A stretch of DNA of 64,000 nucleotides from positions 62,001 to 126,000 of the IMG/VR virus record IMGVR_UViG_3300049434_000014. The stretch is one strand, 5' to 3'. This stretch comes from a virus. Numbering within the stretch: the first letter of the stretch is position 1; the number at the start of each line of letters is the position of its first letter. The position numbers and the translations under genes were made by a program. The notes beneath the pieces are model-generated. The model ran no database searches and was not told the origin of the DNA. It saw nothing but the letters and a program-made list of their open reading frames with translations. Positions 52,565 through 62,242 of the stretch are shown one piece after another.

Positions 52565-54235
52565 GTGGCTACGGCTCAAACGTTGGAAATGGCGAAGCCT
52601 ACGAAGCGTGATCTAGACACTGAGATTGGTGTTCAGATTCGTGGGATGCCGTTCTCGGAAGCGTTCGCAGGGTCAGATCATGTTTTGATTCGTTCGTCTG
52701 AACCTACGGTTAAGCAACTTGTTGAGATGCGTCGCAATGATGGTCAGGCCCGTGGCCTGTTTCGTCTGTTGACCATGCCGGTCCGGGCTGCCGCGAAGCG
52801 GGCGACGTGGGTGCCTGCTGACGGTGGGGATAAAGAGGCGAAGTTCGCGGAGGAGTTGTTGACGACTCCGTTCGTGCTGGGCGGCATGAAGACGTCGTTT
52901 CAGCGGGTGGTTGCTCAGATGCTGCTTGCGGTGATGGATGGGTTCTCACCGTTTGAGTTGGTGTATACGATCCCGAAGAAGGGACCGTTGAAGGGCAAGA
53001 TTGCGTTGTCTAAGATTGCTTATCGTCCTTCAGAGACCATTCAGTTCCTGGTAAACGATGTGGGAGATTTCGAGGGACTGCGTCAGCGTACTACCGCACC
53101 TGGCGGTCGGTATATTGATGAGAAGATCGATGCTGATCATTCTTTGTATTACGCGTGCGGTGATGAGGAGAATCCGTTCTATGGAGTCTCGTACTTTAAT
53201 GCGGCTTTCTATCATTACGACAAGAAGATTAAGCTCTACTATCTTGCACACTTGGCCGCTCAGCACCGCGCAGTCGGCTCGCGGGTCGGCAAGTACCCCA
53301 CGTCTGCATCCCCCAATGAGATTGCTCAGTTCCGCAAGGCCCTCTCAGACTTTGGTCTCGCCCAGGCAATGTCGTTTCCTGACAAGGGATGGACGGTCGA
53401 GGAGTTAGGTCTGCGGATCGGTGACTTCCCGTTTATGGACTTTGTAAACCATCACAACTCACAGATGTCGAAGTCGGTACTTGCCCCGTTCTTAGATGAT
53501 GCTCAGGGTGGGCAGAAGTCTTTGGTGGACTTCGGCGGGCAGTCGGACTCGATGTATCATACATTGATTAATGTGTTGGTCGCTGAGTTGGAGACGTTGA
53601 TTAATGAGACTTTGGTCCCTCGCTTCATCGACTGGAATTTCGGCACTGATAAGTATCCGCAGATCAAGTTCGGTTCGTTTACTGATGAGCAGAAAAAGTC
53701 GATCAATGACACCTTCGATAAGCTGGCTACGGCTGGCACTAATGCCAATGTGACGCGTCCGTTCCTGTTGGAGCTGGAGATGCGTATGGCTGAGGAGATG
53801 GGTCTGGAGATTGACTACAAGAAGATCGAGGAGGCGCTAAAGAAGCAGGAGGAATTGACGCTTCAGCACTTTATGGACGAGGCGGCTATTCCTCCGATGG
53901 AGCGTCCGTTTCAGGCGGTTGGTGCGCAGGCTGCGGATCAGCAGCAGGGGGCTGCGCAGAATGCTCAGTGGATGCCTGGCCCGCAGCCTGGGATGATGCC
54001 TGGGGCTCCCCCACCACCTCCTGGCAAGCCTGGCGGTGGGCCTCCTGGCGCGGCTGCACGCGGTGTTCCCGGCAAGTCGGGTAAGCCTGGGGCACAGCCT
54101 GTTTATCCTGCGTTACCGTCGAAGCTGTCGGCCGCACGGGCTTCTGAGACGTGGCTTCACGATGATGCTCCGTTGGCGTTGTCGTGGGCTGAGTTCCGTG
54201 AGGTTGAAGACTCGCTTGCGGTGTTACGGACGTGA
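52565..54235 (+). CDS. Portal protein
   Basis: 556 residues, GTG 52565 after GAGAGGG (an in-frame TTG at 52559 is less likely). MRRNDGQARGLFRLLTMPVR and GFSPFELVYTIP, then KDALYYACGDEENPFYG-like and LAAQHRAVGSRVGKYP are typical of Mu-type (DUF935) portals. The C-terminal 70 residues are Gly/Pro/Met-rich (PGMMPGAPPPPPGKPGGGPP). Forms the dodecameric head-tail gate. Overlaps the MuF start by 4 nt. Confidence 0.85.
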   Translation: MATAQTLEMAKPTKRDLDTEIGVQIRGMPFSEAFAGSDHVLIRSSEPTVKQLVEMRRNDGQARGLFRLLTMPVRAAAKRATWVPADGGDKEAKFAEELLTTPFVLGGMKTSFQRVVAQMLLAVMDGFSPFELVYTIPKKGPLKGKIALSKIAYRPSETIQFLVNDVGDFEGLRQRTTAPGGRYIDEKIDADHSLYYACGDEENPFYGVSYFNAAFYHYDKKIKLYYLAHLAAQHRAVGSRVGKYPTSASPNEIAQFRKALSDFGLAQAMSFPDKGWTVEELGLRIGDFPFMDFVNHHNSQMSKSVLAPFLDDAQGGQKSLVDFGGQSDSMYHTLINVLVAELETLINETLVPRFIDWNFGTDKYPQIKFGSFTDEQKKSINDTFDKLATAGTNANVTRPFLLELEMRMAEEMGLEIDYKKIEEALKKQEELTLQHFMDEAAIPPMERPFQAVGAQAADQQQGAAQNAQWMPGPQPGMMPGAPPPPPGKPGGGPPGAAARGVPGKSGKPGAQPVYPALPSKLSAARASETWLHDDAPLALSWAEFREVEDSLAVLRT

Positions 54236-56817
54236 CCGCACCTGCTACGTCGGTAGGGTCGCTGGCGTCTTTGCTGTCGTTGGTTGATGACTCAGCCGCA
54301 CGCAATGTAGCGACTGAAGACCAACTCATTGCTGAAGTAGACAATCTTTACGCTCAGCGGTTGGTTGCCTATCTTGCGTCTTTGCAGAGCCAGCCTCAGG
54401 CACCGGAGGAGGGTGATCTTCATCCATTCTTGGATGCGGCATTGCTCGCTGCAGTGGTGCTTTTGCTGCGACGCGCGTTCCGGGCTGGAGTTGTAGAGGG
54501 CCTTAATTTCGGCGGGGAGAATTTAAGCAAAGTCGGGATCACTTTAGATCCAAGCTTAGTAAAGATCGATAACGCTTTTAGTGACTCTGTCGTTACGGAC
54601 TTCTTGCAGGGTCAAGTTAATCAGGCTTCGAGTTGGGGCAGCAAAGATCCACAGGTGCTGGCTGCGACGCTGTCTCAGCGTGCTGATCTTGGTGTGTTGA
54701 CGGCCTTTCATGGTGGACGTAATGCTGCGTCGGAGGCGTCGTTTGCGCAGGCACCGGGTCAGGTACATAAGTTGTGGGTCGCTCGTTTCGATTTAGAGAC
54801 TGCACCTTGTAGTTTGTGTGTTCGTCTACACGGCATGCATGTTCCGTTAGCTGATAATTTCCACGTTCATGATGATGAGCCTGGGCCTTATCTCGGGACG
54901 CTGTCTCGTCCTCCGAGGCATCCTCGTTGTCGGTGCAGTGTGGTGTTGTACATGCCTACGGAGATGAAGACCGATTCAGGTCCGGCTCCGTTGTCGATGG
55001 TGCAGTATGCCGATCAGGTGTTGCGGATAATCGGTGCGGAGCGCCACGATTTCATCGCAGCCTCAGTAGTCCGGGTTGAGGGATATACGCGTGTTGTAGG
55101 TGGAAAGACCGAGCAGGTAAGTGGTTACTTTTATGACATTAAGACGGGGTTAAAGGTTCCGTCGTCTCAGGTTCCTGGCAATAAAGCACCGAAGGTGTCT
55201 TTGCAGAAGGCTCGCGCGATGGAGCAGAAAGCTAAGTCAGCGGGCGTTGGTAAAACTTCTGGTGGTCCTGGACAGGCTGCTGCTGTTTGGCCTAAAGGTA
55301 CGTATCACATTAATATGCCTGATGGTTCTGTGACTCAGGTGATTGTTAGTGATGATGGTTCTTCTCGAGCTACGTCTAATGGTCAGACGGAGAATGCCGA
55401 TCCTGCTCAGACACATCAGTTTATGTCTTACTGGCAAGAGCATCTTCAGCAGGTTGACAATGCTGATTCTGGACTTCACGATGTGCAGCATCCTGAGCAT
55501 AATATCGGTGGTGTCTCAGTCACGTCTGACCATGTTAAAGAAGCTATCAGCATTCTGAAAAACGAGCCATCGACTTCTGTTAAGGCTCCACTAAAGATTG
55601 CAGATCACCCTCTCGCGTCTGCGGATCTGCGCGGGTTTGCGACCGAGCATGCAGGCACGCCACAGCATTACTCGAAGCTTAAGCAAGGTGTGATCGACGC
55701 GCTTCAGGCAAAGCTGAAGGGTAAGGACGGAGCTCAGCCAAATGCCGGAAAGCCTGAGGCTCCTGGTGCCCCGACGCCTCCTGATGCACCGTCTGCGCCG
55801 AGCGCTCCCGTGTCGGATAAGCAGAAGGCTCCTGACAAAAAGTCGGTTGCTAACCCACCTAGCGCTCCAAACAAGAGTGCGACTCCTCCTGCTGTGCCAG
55901 CAGATCAGGCAAAGACTTGGAAAGACCATCTGGAGAATGCGCGTGTTGCGTTCAAGGTCTCTCCACAACCTGGCGATCACGGGTCGGGGATTGCCGCCGC
56001 TCAGCAACGGGTCGCTACTACGAGACACAAGTATTACGTTCGTAGTGATCAGGGGAATACTCAGATCAGTATGAAGCCGCTTCCCGTGACGGGAAATGGA
56101 CATGATTTGCTAGTGCATTCCAACGGGTCGGTGTATTCACGTTCGTTAGACGGTAGTGGTGCTGAGCAGTTGCATCCTATGTCGCCTGATGAGGTTTCGT
56201 CTTTGACGAGTCCTCATTTTCAGTCTTCTGACAAGGTGTCTCTTGATCGTGCGTTGTCTAATCCTCGTTCGATTAAAGATAATAAGCTTGACGGGTTAAT
56301 GCAGGAAGCATTGACCAGTAACAATATGGATGCGTTTGATAAGTTGGCTGCTGAGGCTGATCGTCGCAGCGCGTCTGAGAAGCGTTCGTCTCAGCAGGAA
56401 GAGCAGCGTGCTGCGCAGCTAGAGAAGCTTCTGATGGAGGGTAAGAACGAGTCTGACGCCATTGAGAAGGTATACGGCGTCTCGGGTGAAGGACAGAAAC
56501 GAAAGTTAGCAATTACTTCATTGCGATCTGATGGTTACACGGGAGTTAACCTTTCGGAGCTGGCTCGTAAGGCTTTCCGAGACGATGTGTATAGCAGATA
56601 TATTGAAGCTGAGAATTCGATGCAAGGACATATGCTTTCGAAGGAAGGTGAGGCTAAGAATATATCTCCAGTGAAGTTGTTTACTGGCTCAGAGGCTACG
56701 GCTATGAAGTACGCGTCTCCTGAGTTGATTGATTACTGGGGAATTCACGGCCGTCCTTCGTTCGATGAATGGTTAAATGATTTTATGGGTGGCTTCGGTA
56801 GTAGTGGAGGTGCCTGA
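54232..56817 (+). CDS. MuF-like head protein with a long C-terminal extension
   Basis: 861 residues. Residues 1-240 carry the SPP1 gp7/MuF head-morphogenesis domain: CSLCVRLHGM.. and HPRCRCSVVLY near 195 and 230. From 290 to about 550 there is a poorly conserved region with a repetitive Pro/Ala/Lys linker (KPEAPGAPTPPDAPSAPSAP), and 560-861 is a further domain rich in Ser and Asp. MuF proteins enter the capsid with DNA, so the extra 600 residues could be an ejected effector. No catalytic motif is visible in it. Confidence 0.7.
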   Translation: MTAPATSVGSLASLLSLVDDSAARNVATEDQLIAEVDNLYAQRLVAYLASLQSQPQAPEEGDLHPFLDAALLAAVVLLLRRAFRAGVVEGLNFGGENLSKVGITLDPSLVKIDNAFSDSVVTDFLQGQVNQASSWGSKDPQVLAATLSQRADLGVLTAFHGGRNAASEASFAQAPGQVHKLWVARFDLETAPCSLCVRLHGMHVPLADNFHVHDDEPGPYLGTLSRPPRHPRCRCSVVLYMPTEMKTDSGPAPLSMVQYADQVLRIIGAERHDFIAASVVRVEGYTRVVGGKTEQVSGYFYDIKTGLKVPSSQVPGNKAPKVSLQKARAMEQKAKSAGVGKTSGGPGQAAAVWPKGTYHINMPDGSVTQVIVSDDGSSRATSNGQTENADPAQTHQFMSYWQEHLQQVDNADSGLHDVQHPEHNIGGVSVTSDHVKEAISILKNEPSTSVKAPLKIADHPLASADLRGFATEHAGTPQHYSKLKQGVIDALQAKLKGKDGAQPNAGKPEAPGAPTPPDAPSAPSAPVSDKQKAPDKKSVANPPSAPNKSATPPAVPADQAKTWKDHLENARVAFKVSPQPGDHGSGIAAAQQRVATTRHKYYVRSDQGNTQISMKPLPVTGNGHDLLVHSNGSVYSRSLDGSGAEQLHPMSPDEVSSLTSPHFQSSDKVSLDRALSNPRSIKDNKLDGLMQEALTSNNMDAFDKLAAEADRRSASEKRSSQQEEQRAAQLEKLLMEGKNESDAIEKVYGVSGEGQKRKLAITSLRSDGYTGVNLSELARKAFRDDVYSRYIEAENSMQGHMLSKEGEAKNISPVKLFTGSEATAMKYASPELIDYWGIHGRPSFDEWLNDFMGGFGSSGGA

Positions 56818-56818
56818 G

Positions 56819-57022
56819 ATGTCTGTGGAGCGAGAGATGGTTGACGCCTACCGAGCGGGTGAGGTGGCGGCCCGCTCTGGGCAGCTGGTGGCGACTAATC
56901 CTTTCGATGCTGAAGCGACGACGGCTCGCGATCGAGTGCAGGCTTTGATGTGGATGCGCGGGTACGGCGCGGGCAATCCGGTGGAAGACGATGCGGGGGA
57001 GACGTCTTCATCTGCCGAATAA
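56819..57022 (+). CDS. Unrecognised 67-residue protein
   Basis: ATG 56819 immediately follows the MuF stop. Helical and acidic (ERVQ-like, TTARDRVQALMWMRGYGAGN). Ends 6 nt before the scaffold gene. Function unknown. Confidence 0.5.
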   Translation: MSVEREMVDAYRAGEVAARSGQLVATNPFDAEATTARDRVQALMWMRGYGAGNPVEDDAGETSSSAE

Positions 57023-57028
57023 TGAGGC

Positions 57029-58225
57029 ATGGATCCGAAGTGTGTAATCGCACCTAGTCCACTTTCGGACTGGACTGCGGTCGATGAAGATACGGTTGAG
57101 CTTGCCCGCAAGAAGCAGGGCACTTTGTACCGTAAGCATATCTTGAATCGTGGCGAGTTGCACCATCCACTTACCGGCACAAAGATTACCATTGACGATG
57201 CTTTTGTAACGCATCTTCAGACTAACTTCGCGAACAATGTTTGCGACATTGTTCAGGTTCCTTTGGCTAATGACCAAAATGAGCATGTTGAAAATCCTGC
57301 CGCGAATGTCGGTGAGGTTCTCGGCATTGAGGATGATAAGAAGACCGGCAAGATTTACGCATTGGTTGATGCGCGTAAGCATGCTGATGACTTCGGCAAG
57401 ACGATCCTCGGTGCATCTGCTTTCCTGCATTTGAATTACAAGGACTCGAAGACCAATAAGCGTGTCGGACCCACGCTTTTACATGTCGCTGCCACTAACC
57501 GCCCGTACGTCACGGGTCTGGATCCTTATGAGCCAGTCGTGGCAGCGAGTGCCGAATACTTGGGCGAGCCCGCTCTTATGCAGATGAGCGGTGGGAACGA
57601 TCGGGAGAGTGCTATGCCCCGCAGTTTGGAAGAGGTGCTCACCGAGCTGCGCACCGATCATGAGATCGATGTTAACGCTCTCCGCACCCAGCTTACTGAT
57701 GTTGAGAAGGCGAAGGCCGACGAGGCTGCTCGGGCTGAGGCTGCAATTGTTACTGCCAAGGCTGCGGAGGACAAGTTGGCTGCTACTACCACGAAGCTTA
57801 CTCAGGCTCTTGCAGGGTCTGAGGAGGGTACCAAGCTTACCGGTTCTGGCGATGTGAGTAGTGAGGATGTCGTCAATGCAGTTGCCGAGTTGGCTCAGCG
57901 CAACGTGGCTCTCAGCGCAGCTCAGGAAGCTTCGGTCGACCGCATCGCGGCTTTGGAAAAGCGCAACGTCGAAGCGGAAATCGACGGACTGATCAAGGAG
58001 GGTCGTATCCTTCCGGCCAAGCGTGAGGTTTTCCTTACGATGGCTTTGACCAGTCGTGAGATTTTTGATCAGGTTGTTCCAGACGAGCCGATTGTGGCTT
58101 TGAATGCAGAGCGTGGCGTTGCACCTCGCGCTGATGAGCACGGCAAGCGTGAGTTTGACGTGGAGGCCGAGCTTGCTCGTTTGACGGCCCCCGGTGGTCC
58201 TGCAGCGGAGTACGTGCGGTCGTAA
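57029..58225 (+). CDS. Scaffold / prohead protease-type protein
   Basis: 398 residues. Residues 1-190 (RKHILNRGELHHP, LGASAFLHLNYKDSKTNKRVG, LLHVAATNRPYVTGLDPYE) look like the N-terminal domain of a Mu-type capsid assembly protease. Residues 200-300 form a long coiled coil (LTDVEKAKADEAARAEA..) used by scaffolds, and the end has a basic capsid-binding helix. A classical Ser-His pair was not assigned. Proteolysis is inferred from position. Confidence 0.65.
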   Translation: MDPKCVIAPSPLSDWTAVDEDTVELARKKQGTLYRKHILNRGELHHPLTGTKITIDDAFVTHLQTNFANNVCDIVQVPLANDQNEHVENPAANVGEVLGIEDDKKTGKIYALVDARKHADDFGKTILGASAFLHLNYKDSKTNKRVGPTLLHVAATNRPYVTGLDPYEPVVAASAEYLGEPALMQMSGGNDRESAMPRSLEEVLTELRTDHEIDVNALRTQLTDVEKAKADEAARAEAAIVTAKAAEDKLAATTTKLTQALAGSEEGTKLTGSGDVSSEDVVNAVAELAQRNVALSAAQEASVDRIAALEKRNVEAEIDGLIKEGRILPAKREVFLTMALTSREIFDQVVPDEPIVALNAERGVAPRADEHGKREFDVEAELARLTAPGGPAAEYVRS

Positions 58226-58267
58226 TCGTGTGACCGCTGCCGGTCACTAGCGAGAGGATAAGCAGCC

Positions 58268-58672
58268 ATGGTTGTGGAGTACGTCGGCAATATCATCCCG
58301 GCGCCTAGTTACATTAAGGGCAACACTTCTACTGACGATGAGTTGCTCGCGTCAACTGCACGGTTCACTCAGAAAGGTGTGACCCTCGCCCCCGGCTTGG
58401 GCATTATCAATTTGGGCACCGTTATGGCGCAGCGTACGTCGGATAAGAAGTGGATTCCGTATAGCGACGCTGGCTCTGGGGGTGCGAGTGTCGCGCGCGG
58501 TGTTCTCCGTCGTGGTGTTGATACTGGCACTGACGTGAATGGTCGTGTGTTCCAGGGCAACGTTGTTATTTCAGGTGTCCTCAAGCTCGACCGCGTGGTC
58601 GGGTCGGATGCTGCAGCGATCTCTGATTTGAATGCACGTACCGACACTGTTTTGAATATGTTCATCTTCTAA
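58268..58672 (+). CDS. Head decoration protein
   Basis: 134 residues. Beta-rich with NIIPAPSYIKGN, FTQKGVTLAPGLGIINLGTVMAQ and VFQGNVVISGVLKLDRVVG. Position between scaffold and capsid, and the beta fold, match lambda gpD-like decoration proteins. Confidence 0.7.
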   Translation: MVVEYVGNIIPAPSYIKGNTSTDDELLASTARFTQKGVTLAPGLGIINLGTVMAQRTSDKKWIPYSDAGSGGASVARGVLRRGVDTGTDVNGRVFQGNVVISGVLKLDRVVGSDAAAISDLNARTDTVLNMFIF

Positions 58673-58787
58673 TAGCTAGCTAGGCCAGCCGGTTGACGCG
58701 TAAGCGTGGCGCAGGTCGGGATCCAAGACGGATTCGCTGATGGATGGCAAGTTTCGCAGTCAGGTAAGGATGGCTGCATGAGCGAGA
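58673..58787 (+). other. Intergenic segment before the capsid gene
   Basis: 115 nt. An inverted TAGCTAGCTA lies at the start (58674-58683). No gene or clear terminator; GGCCAGCCGG and related short repeats may form an RNA hairpin that modulates capsid expression. Confidence 0.4.
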
Positions 58788-59798
58788 GTGGTGGCTACTT
58801 TGCCTGATATCGGCCTTCTAGAACCTGTGGTGTTGCGCGGGGTTGTTGAGAAGCTTCAGACCCCGGAAACGCTCATCATGAAGAATCGCATTCCTAGTGG
58901 TCCGTGGCCGTACCCGGTTGCACGTTGGGATGTGATTCGTGGTTCGCGAGCGGTGGCGCGCCCGAACGTCCCTAACTCTGAGGCGCACATTGTGCCTCGG
59001 CTGGGCCGGTCGCAGGAAAGCGCGAGCTTCATCTACCTGCGTGAGAAGAAGATCTTCGAGCCGACCACGTTGCACTGGCTTCGTGAACCGGGTCAGCTGG
59101 CTGCGATCAATGCGGAGAAGGCTGTTCTTCGTGAGATCAATGACCTGAACATTCGATTCGACAACTTCGTTGAGTTCTGTTCTTGGCAGGCTCTGAAGGG
59201 TCGCATCGTTTTGGACTATACCGATGTGCAGGCTGACATCGACTATAAGTTCACCACAGCGCATAAGCCCACGGCGTCGACTCTGTGGACTACTGCAACG
59301 GTTCCGCAGATCATCTCCGACATCCGGGCGTGGAAGCGGCTTATTCAGCGCGACGGCCAGGTGCCTGTTCGTGAGGCGTTCGCGACGGAGAACACGCTGG
59401 CGTTGATTTTCGAGGCGTTCGCTCGGGACAATAACGCTGCCGGTTTGATGTCGGATCGTATGCGTGATGAGTACTACTCATCTGGCATGCTTCCGGGATT
59501 CCTTGGAATGAACTGGATTGCTGTCGAGTCAATCTATGAGACCGATGATGGTACTCAGACTCGATTCCTCGAAGAGGGCACGTTGATTCTTGCCAACATG
59601 GAAGACAACCGTCCGATTGAATTCCTTGAGGGTCCGACCGCTGACGACGACGCTCCCCCGGGCCACACTGGGAAGTTCTCGAAGACGTGGAAAGAGGAAG
59701 ACCCGAGTCATCGTCAGTACCTCCTCGAGTACTCGTTCTTGCCGATCATCACCCGTCCCGAGCAATTTGTGGTGGCGTCCGTAGGCGTTCACCCCTGA
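58788..59798 (+). CDS. Major capsid protein
   Basis: 336 residues. FIYLREKKIFEPTTLHWLREPG, INDLNIRFDNFVEFCSWQALKG, NTLALIFEAFARDNN and WKEEDPSHRQYLLEYSFLPIITRPEQ are the segments of the lambda gpE-type HK97-fold capsid. GTG 58788 or 58791. No N-terminal delta domain is evident. Confidence 0.8.
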   Translation: MVATLPDIGLLEPVVLRGVVEKLQTPETLIMKNRIPSGPWPYPVARWDVIRGSRAVARPNVPNSEAHIVPRLGRSQESASFIYLREKKIFEPTTLHWLREPGQLAAINAEKAVLREINDLNIRFDNFVEFCSWQALKGRIVLDYTDVQADIDYKFTTAHKPTASTLWTTATVPQIISDIRAWKRLIQRDGQVPVREAFATENTLALIFEAFARDNNAAGLMSDRMRDEYYSSGMLPGFLGMNWIAVESIYETDDGTQTRFLEEGTLILANMEDNRPIEFLEGPTADDDAPPGHTGKFSKTWKEEDPSHRQYLLEYSFLPIITRPEQFVVASVGVHP

Positions 59799-59820
59799 TA
59801 AGCAATTAGTATAGGAGCAC

Positions 59821-60312
59821 ATGATGCCCACTGATTCGCCTAAGTTTGCGAGCCCTCCTACTCGGAGGGTTATCGCTCCTAGCATTCCTGATGCTGTTCC
59901 ACCTCCGTTGGATAATCAGGGGGATGTAGTAGCGAGTGCTGCTCCACTTGATGACGATTTGAGCGATCTTCTTCCTGAGGTGACACCTTCTGTCGCTGCG
60001 CAGGATGGATCAACTGTCTTGATTCATATTCTCGAAGACGGTTTTACGGCGGCTGGTCAGGTTTGGTATCGCGGTCAGGAGATTGAGTACGTCGTCGGTG
60101 AGCAGGCTTTCGAAGACACCAAGGATCGTTATGGCCGTTCCTGGCTCGCTCTCGATGACGCGGGTCAGATGCAGCATTGGGGTCGTGTGATGTTTCGACG
60201 CGGTCCGTGGACAGGCACTAGTTATGACGATCCTCGTGCGGCTGCAGCGGAGCTTGCTCGCGCTCGTCGTCCGAAGTCGCTAGCTGGTATCGCGCCTCCT
60301 GGTCGGAGGTGA
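59821..60312 (+). CDS. Unrecognised head-region protein
   Basis: 163 residues. A disordered Pro-rich first third, then a compact beta domain STVLIHILEDGFTAAGQVWYRG and a basic end. Lies between capsid and connectors. Possible minor head or head-tail protein. Confidence 0.55.
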   Translation: MMPTDSPKFASPPTRRVIAPSIPDAVPPPLDNQGDVVASAAPLDDDLSDLLPEVTPSVAAQDGSTVLIHILEDGFTAAGQVWYRGQEIEYVVGEQAFEDTKDRYGRSWLALDDAGQMQHWGRVMFRRGPWTGTSYDDPRAAAAELARARRPKSLAGIAPPGRR

Positions 60313-60319
60313 ACAAGCT

Positions 60320-60415
60320 TTGAGTATTGAACGCGCGATCGTTGTTTGTATCATGGTGATACTTGCATTGATTGTGATTGCTTTCTTGTTTCACATCCTC
60401 GGTGTTCTTATCTGA
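60320..60415 (+). CDS. Short membrane peptide
   Basis: 31 residues, TTG 60320 ten nt after GGAGG. One hydrophobic helix (AIVVCIMVILALIVIAFLFH). Not expected in a head operon. Function unknown. Confidence 0.45.
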   Translation: MSIERAIVVCIMVILALIVIAFLFHILGVLI

Positions 60416-60427
60416 GTAGGTGAGGTC

Positions 60428-60979
60428 ATGGACTCCGGACTGACCCTCATCGACTTAGCTGATTTCACTGGTAAGGCTACTACTTATTATGGTCGCTACG
60501 TCACTGAGGCTTTGGAACAGGCGTCTGATCTCTTTGAGCTGGCCACAGCTTTGGAAGAGATGCCCGATCCTGGGTTGAACTTTCGTCTCGCCAAGCGCGG
60601 CATTCTCTCTATGGCCGAGGTGCTTTATGAGGGACAGGTTGTTCGAGATCTGCGATTCTCTCCGTTTAAGTCTGAGACGATTGGTTCGTACACCTATTCG
60701 TTGGCCCAGGCTGCTGTGCTCGAAGGGATTCCTACGGGGATCTCCTGGTTTGACCTTGCTGTCGCTCGATTGAAGACGGGGGTAACTACAATTGGGTCCT
60801 CAAAAATACGTGTCTTCGACCGCCCAGGAGATCTCGTCACGACTCCCGACGGTGAAACCTATCTCCCTGGTCCTGCGGACTCAAACTCATTCAAGGGGTC
60901 TCCTTCATTACGTAATCGTTTTCTCCGTGGTGATATTGGCGATCCTTATTACGAAGAAATTGATGGAGTTGTCCCTTGA
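60428..60979 (+). CDS. Head-tail connector / adaptor protein
   Basis: 183 residues after GAGGTC. Helical start (TLIDLADFTGKATTYYGRYV), then LARLAKRGIL-type and GSSKIRVFDRPGDLV strands. Position after capsid and size match a gp15-like adaptor. Motif evidence is weak. Confidence 0.6.
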   Translation: MDSGLTLIDLADFTGKATTYYGRYVTEALEQASDLFELATALEEMPDPGLNFRLAKRGILSMAEVLYEGQVVRDLRFSPFKSETIGSYTYSLAQAAVLEGIPTGISWFDLAVARLKTGVTTIGSSKIRVFDRPGDLVTTPDGETYLPGPADSNSFKGSPSLRNRFLRGDIGDPYYEEIDGVVP

Positions 60980-60993
60980 TAGGGAGTCACCTG

Positions 60994-61362
60994 ATGCCGT
61001 CTCGGGTGAGGGTTCTGAGACCGAGAGTATCGACTGAGGACGGCATTCTCTCCACGTCATGGTCGGCTGTGTCGGGCATGGAGAGTTTGATGTGTCGCTT
61101 GGAGGTAGGGCTGTTTCGTCCGGGTAAGGATCAGCCTCTGCCTATCCAGGCGGGTCGTGCTCCTGATCGGGTGGCTGTGGTGTGGGTGGCTCCTGACACA
61201 GACTTACGCCCAGGAGATCATCTGGAGTGCGTAGGCGGGCCGGTTAAAGGTACGTGGGAGATGCGTACGACTCTTGATGCTGCGGTTGCGATGAATCGAC
61301 TGCATCATTTAGAGGGGCAGGTGGTGGAGTTGCCGCCATCGGTTGTGGCTGGCTCGCAGTGA
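60994..61362 (+). CDS. Head-tail stopper / closure protein
   Basis: 122 residues. ATG 60994 with GGGAG 7 nt upstream. A mainly beta protein with RPGDHLECVGGPVKGTW and a VELPPS end, as in SPP1 gp16-like stoppers. Overlaps the next start by 4 nt. Confidence 0.6.
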   Translation: MPSRVRVLRPRVSTEDGILSTSWSAVSGMESLMCRLEVGLFRPGKDQPLPIQAGRAPDRVAVVWVAPDTDLRPGDHLECVGGPVKGTWEMRTTLDAAVAMNRLHHLEGQVVELPPSVVAGSQ

Positions 61363-61736
61363 CGGTTCATTTTCAGATTGAGATGCAAGGTTGGTTTGAC
61401 GCTCTAGACGCTATTACGGGTCCGGGGGATGCGACTGTTGCTGCTCTGACAGCGGTAATGGAGGCAGGGTTCAAAGAGACTCAGGCGCTGGTGCACGTAA
61501 TTACGGGATCGTTGAAGAATTCTGGACGCGTGGTTTTCGAGCGGTCCGCTGCGGAGTGGTCCGGGGAGATCATTTATGGTGGTGCCTCCCCTGGGTTTCC
61601 CAATGATCCCGTCGATTACGCCTCGGCTGAGTTTGGTCGTGGGGGACTTCATGATGCATTGAAGAATACTGACCTCATGCATCATGATTTGCTTAAAGCA
61701 ATGTACGCGTCAATGGAAGCGGGGATGGCTGAGTGA
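61359..61736 (+). CDS. HK97 gp10-like tail-completion protein
   Basis: 125 residues, GTG start. Helix-strand layout with FKETQALVHVITGSLKNSG followed by a Gly/Phe loop GGASPGFPNDPVDYASAEFG that is usual in gp10-type neck proteins. Overlaps the next gene by 4 nt. Confidence 0.6.
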   Translation: MTVHFQIEMQGWFDALDAITGPGDATVAALTAVMEAGFKETQALVHVITGSLKNSGRVVFERSAAEWSGEIIYGGASPGFPNDPVDYASAEFGRGGLHDALKNTDLMHHDLLKAMYASMEAGMAE

Positions 61737-62242
61737 CCCTTTCCGCTCCTGCCACTCTCGACGTTGCGCTGGCGGCTCGTAGGTTCCTTGCTGCTATTCC
61801 TGCGTGTAGGGCTGTGTTAGGGCCTTCAGGAGCGGACACGGAGTCAACGGTGTGGTTGTTTACGCGTTCGATGTCTGTGGTTGTGGAGGGCACTTCGCGG
61901 TGCGCTGCAGTGTTGTCTGTTGCCGGTCCGTGGGCTCGACCCAATGAGCACAACACAGCGCGGTTCCCTCGTTTGCAGCTGGAGATCTTTGCGGATCCGT
62001 CTCGTTCGGGCGGTGCGATTACGACGCGAGATGCCGAGGCTCGAGCGTGGGCGGCGTGGGATCCTTTTGACAAGGTGTTGCACAGACCTCGTGGGTTCTC
62101 CGAGATGTGGGGAGCGAAGGATTCCGATTTAGGTCTACGGGTGTGGGGGTCGTTGAGGACATCAGATCCAGATACGTTTCCTACACCTGATTGGGATGGC
62201 GGTCAGAGACTCTTAGTCCATTACGGCCTGTGCACGGGGTGA
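61733..62242 (+). CDS. Tail terminator-like protein
   Basis: 169 residues, GTG start. ARRFLAAIPACRAVLG.., RFPRLQLEIFADPSRSG with the arginine-rich central strand, and a C-terminal beta-hairpin. Size and position fit lambda gpU-type terminators. Overlaps the next gene by 4 nt. Confidence 0.6.
   Translation: MTLSAPATLDVALAARRFLAAIPACRAVLGPSGADTESTVWLFTRSMSVVVEGTSRCAAVLSVAGPWARPNEHNTARFPRLQLEIFADPSRSGGAITTRDAEARAWAAWDPFDKVLHRPRGFSEMWGAKDSDLGLRVWGSLRTSDPDTFPTPDWDGGQRLLVHYGLCTG

Noticed and set aside
62191-62238. ATG 62191 as start of the glycosyltransferase
   Set aside because: It lies 52 nt inside the tail terminator gene. GTG 62239 begins exactly at the first Rossmann strand.
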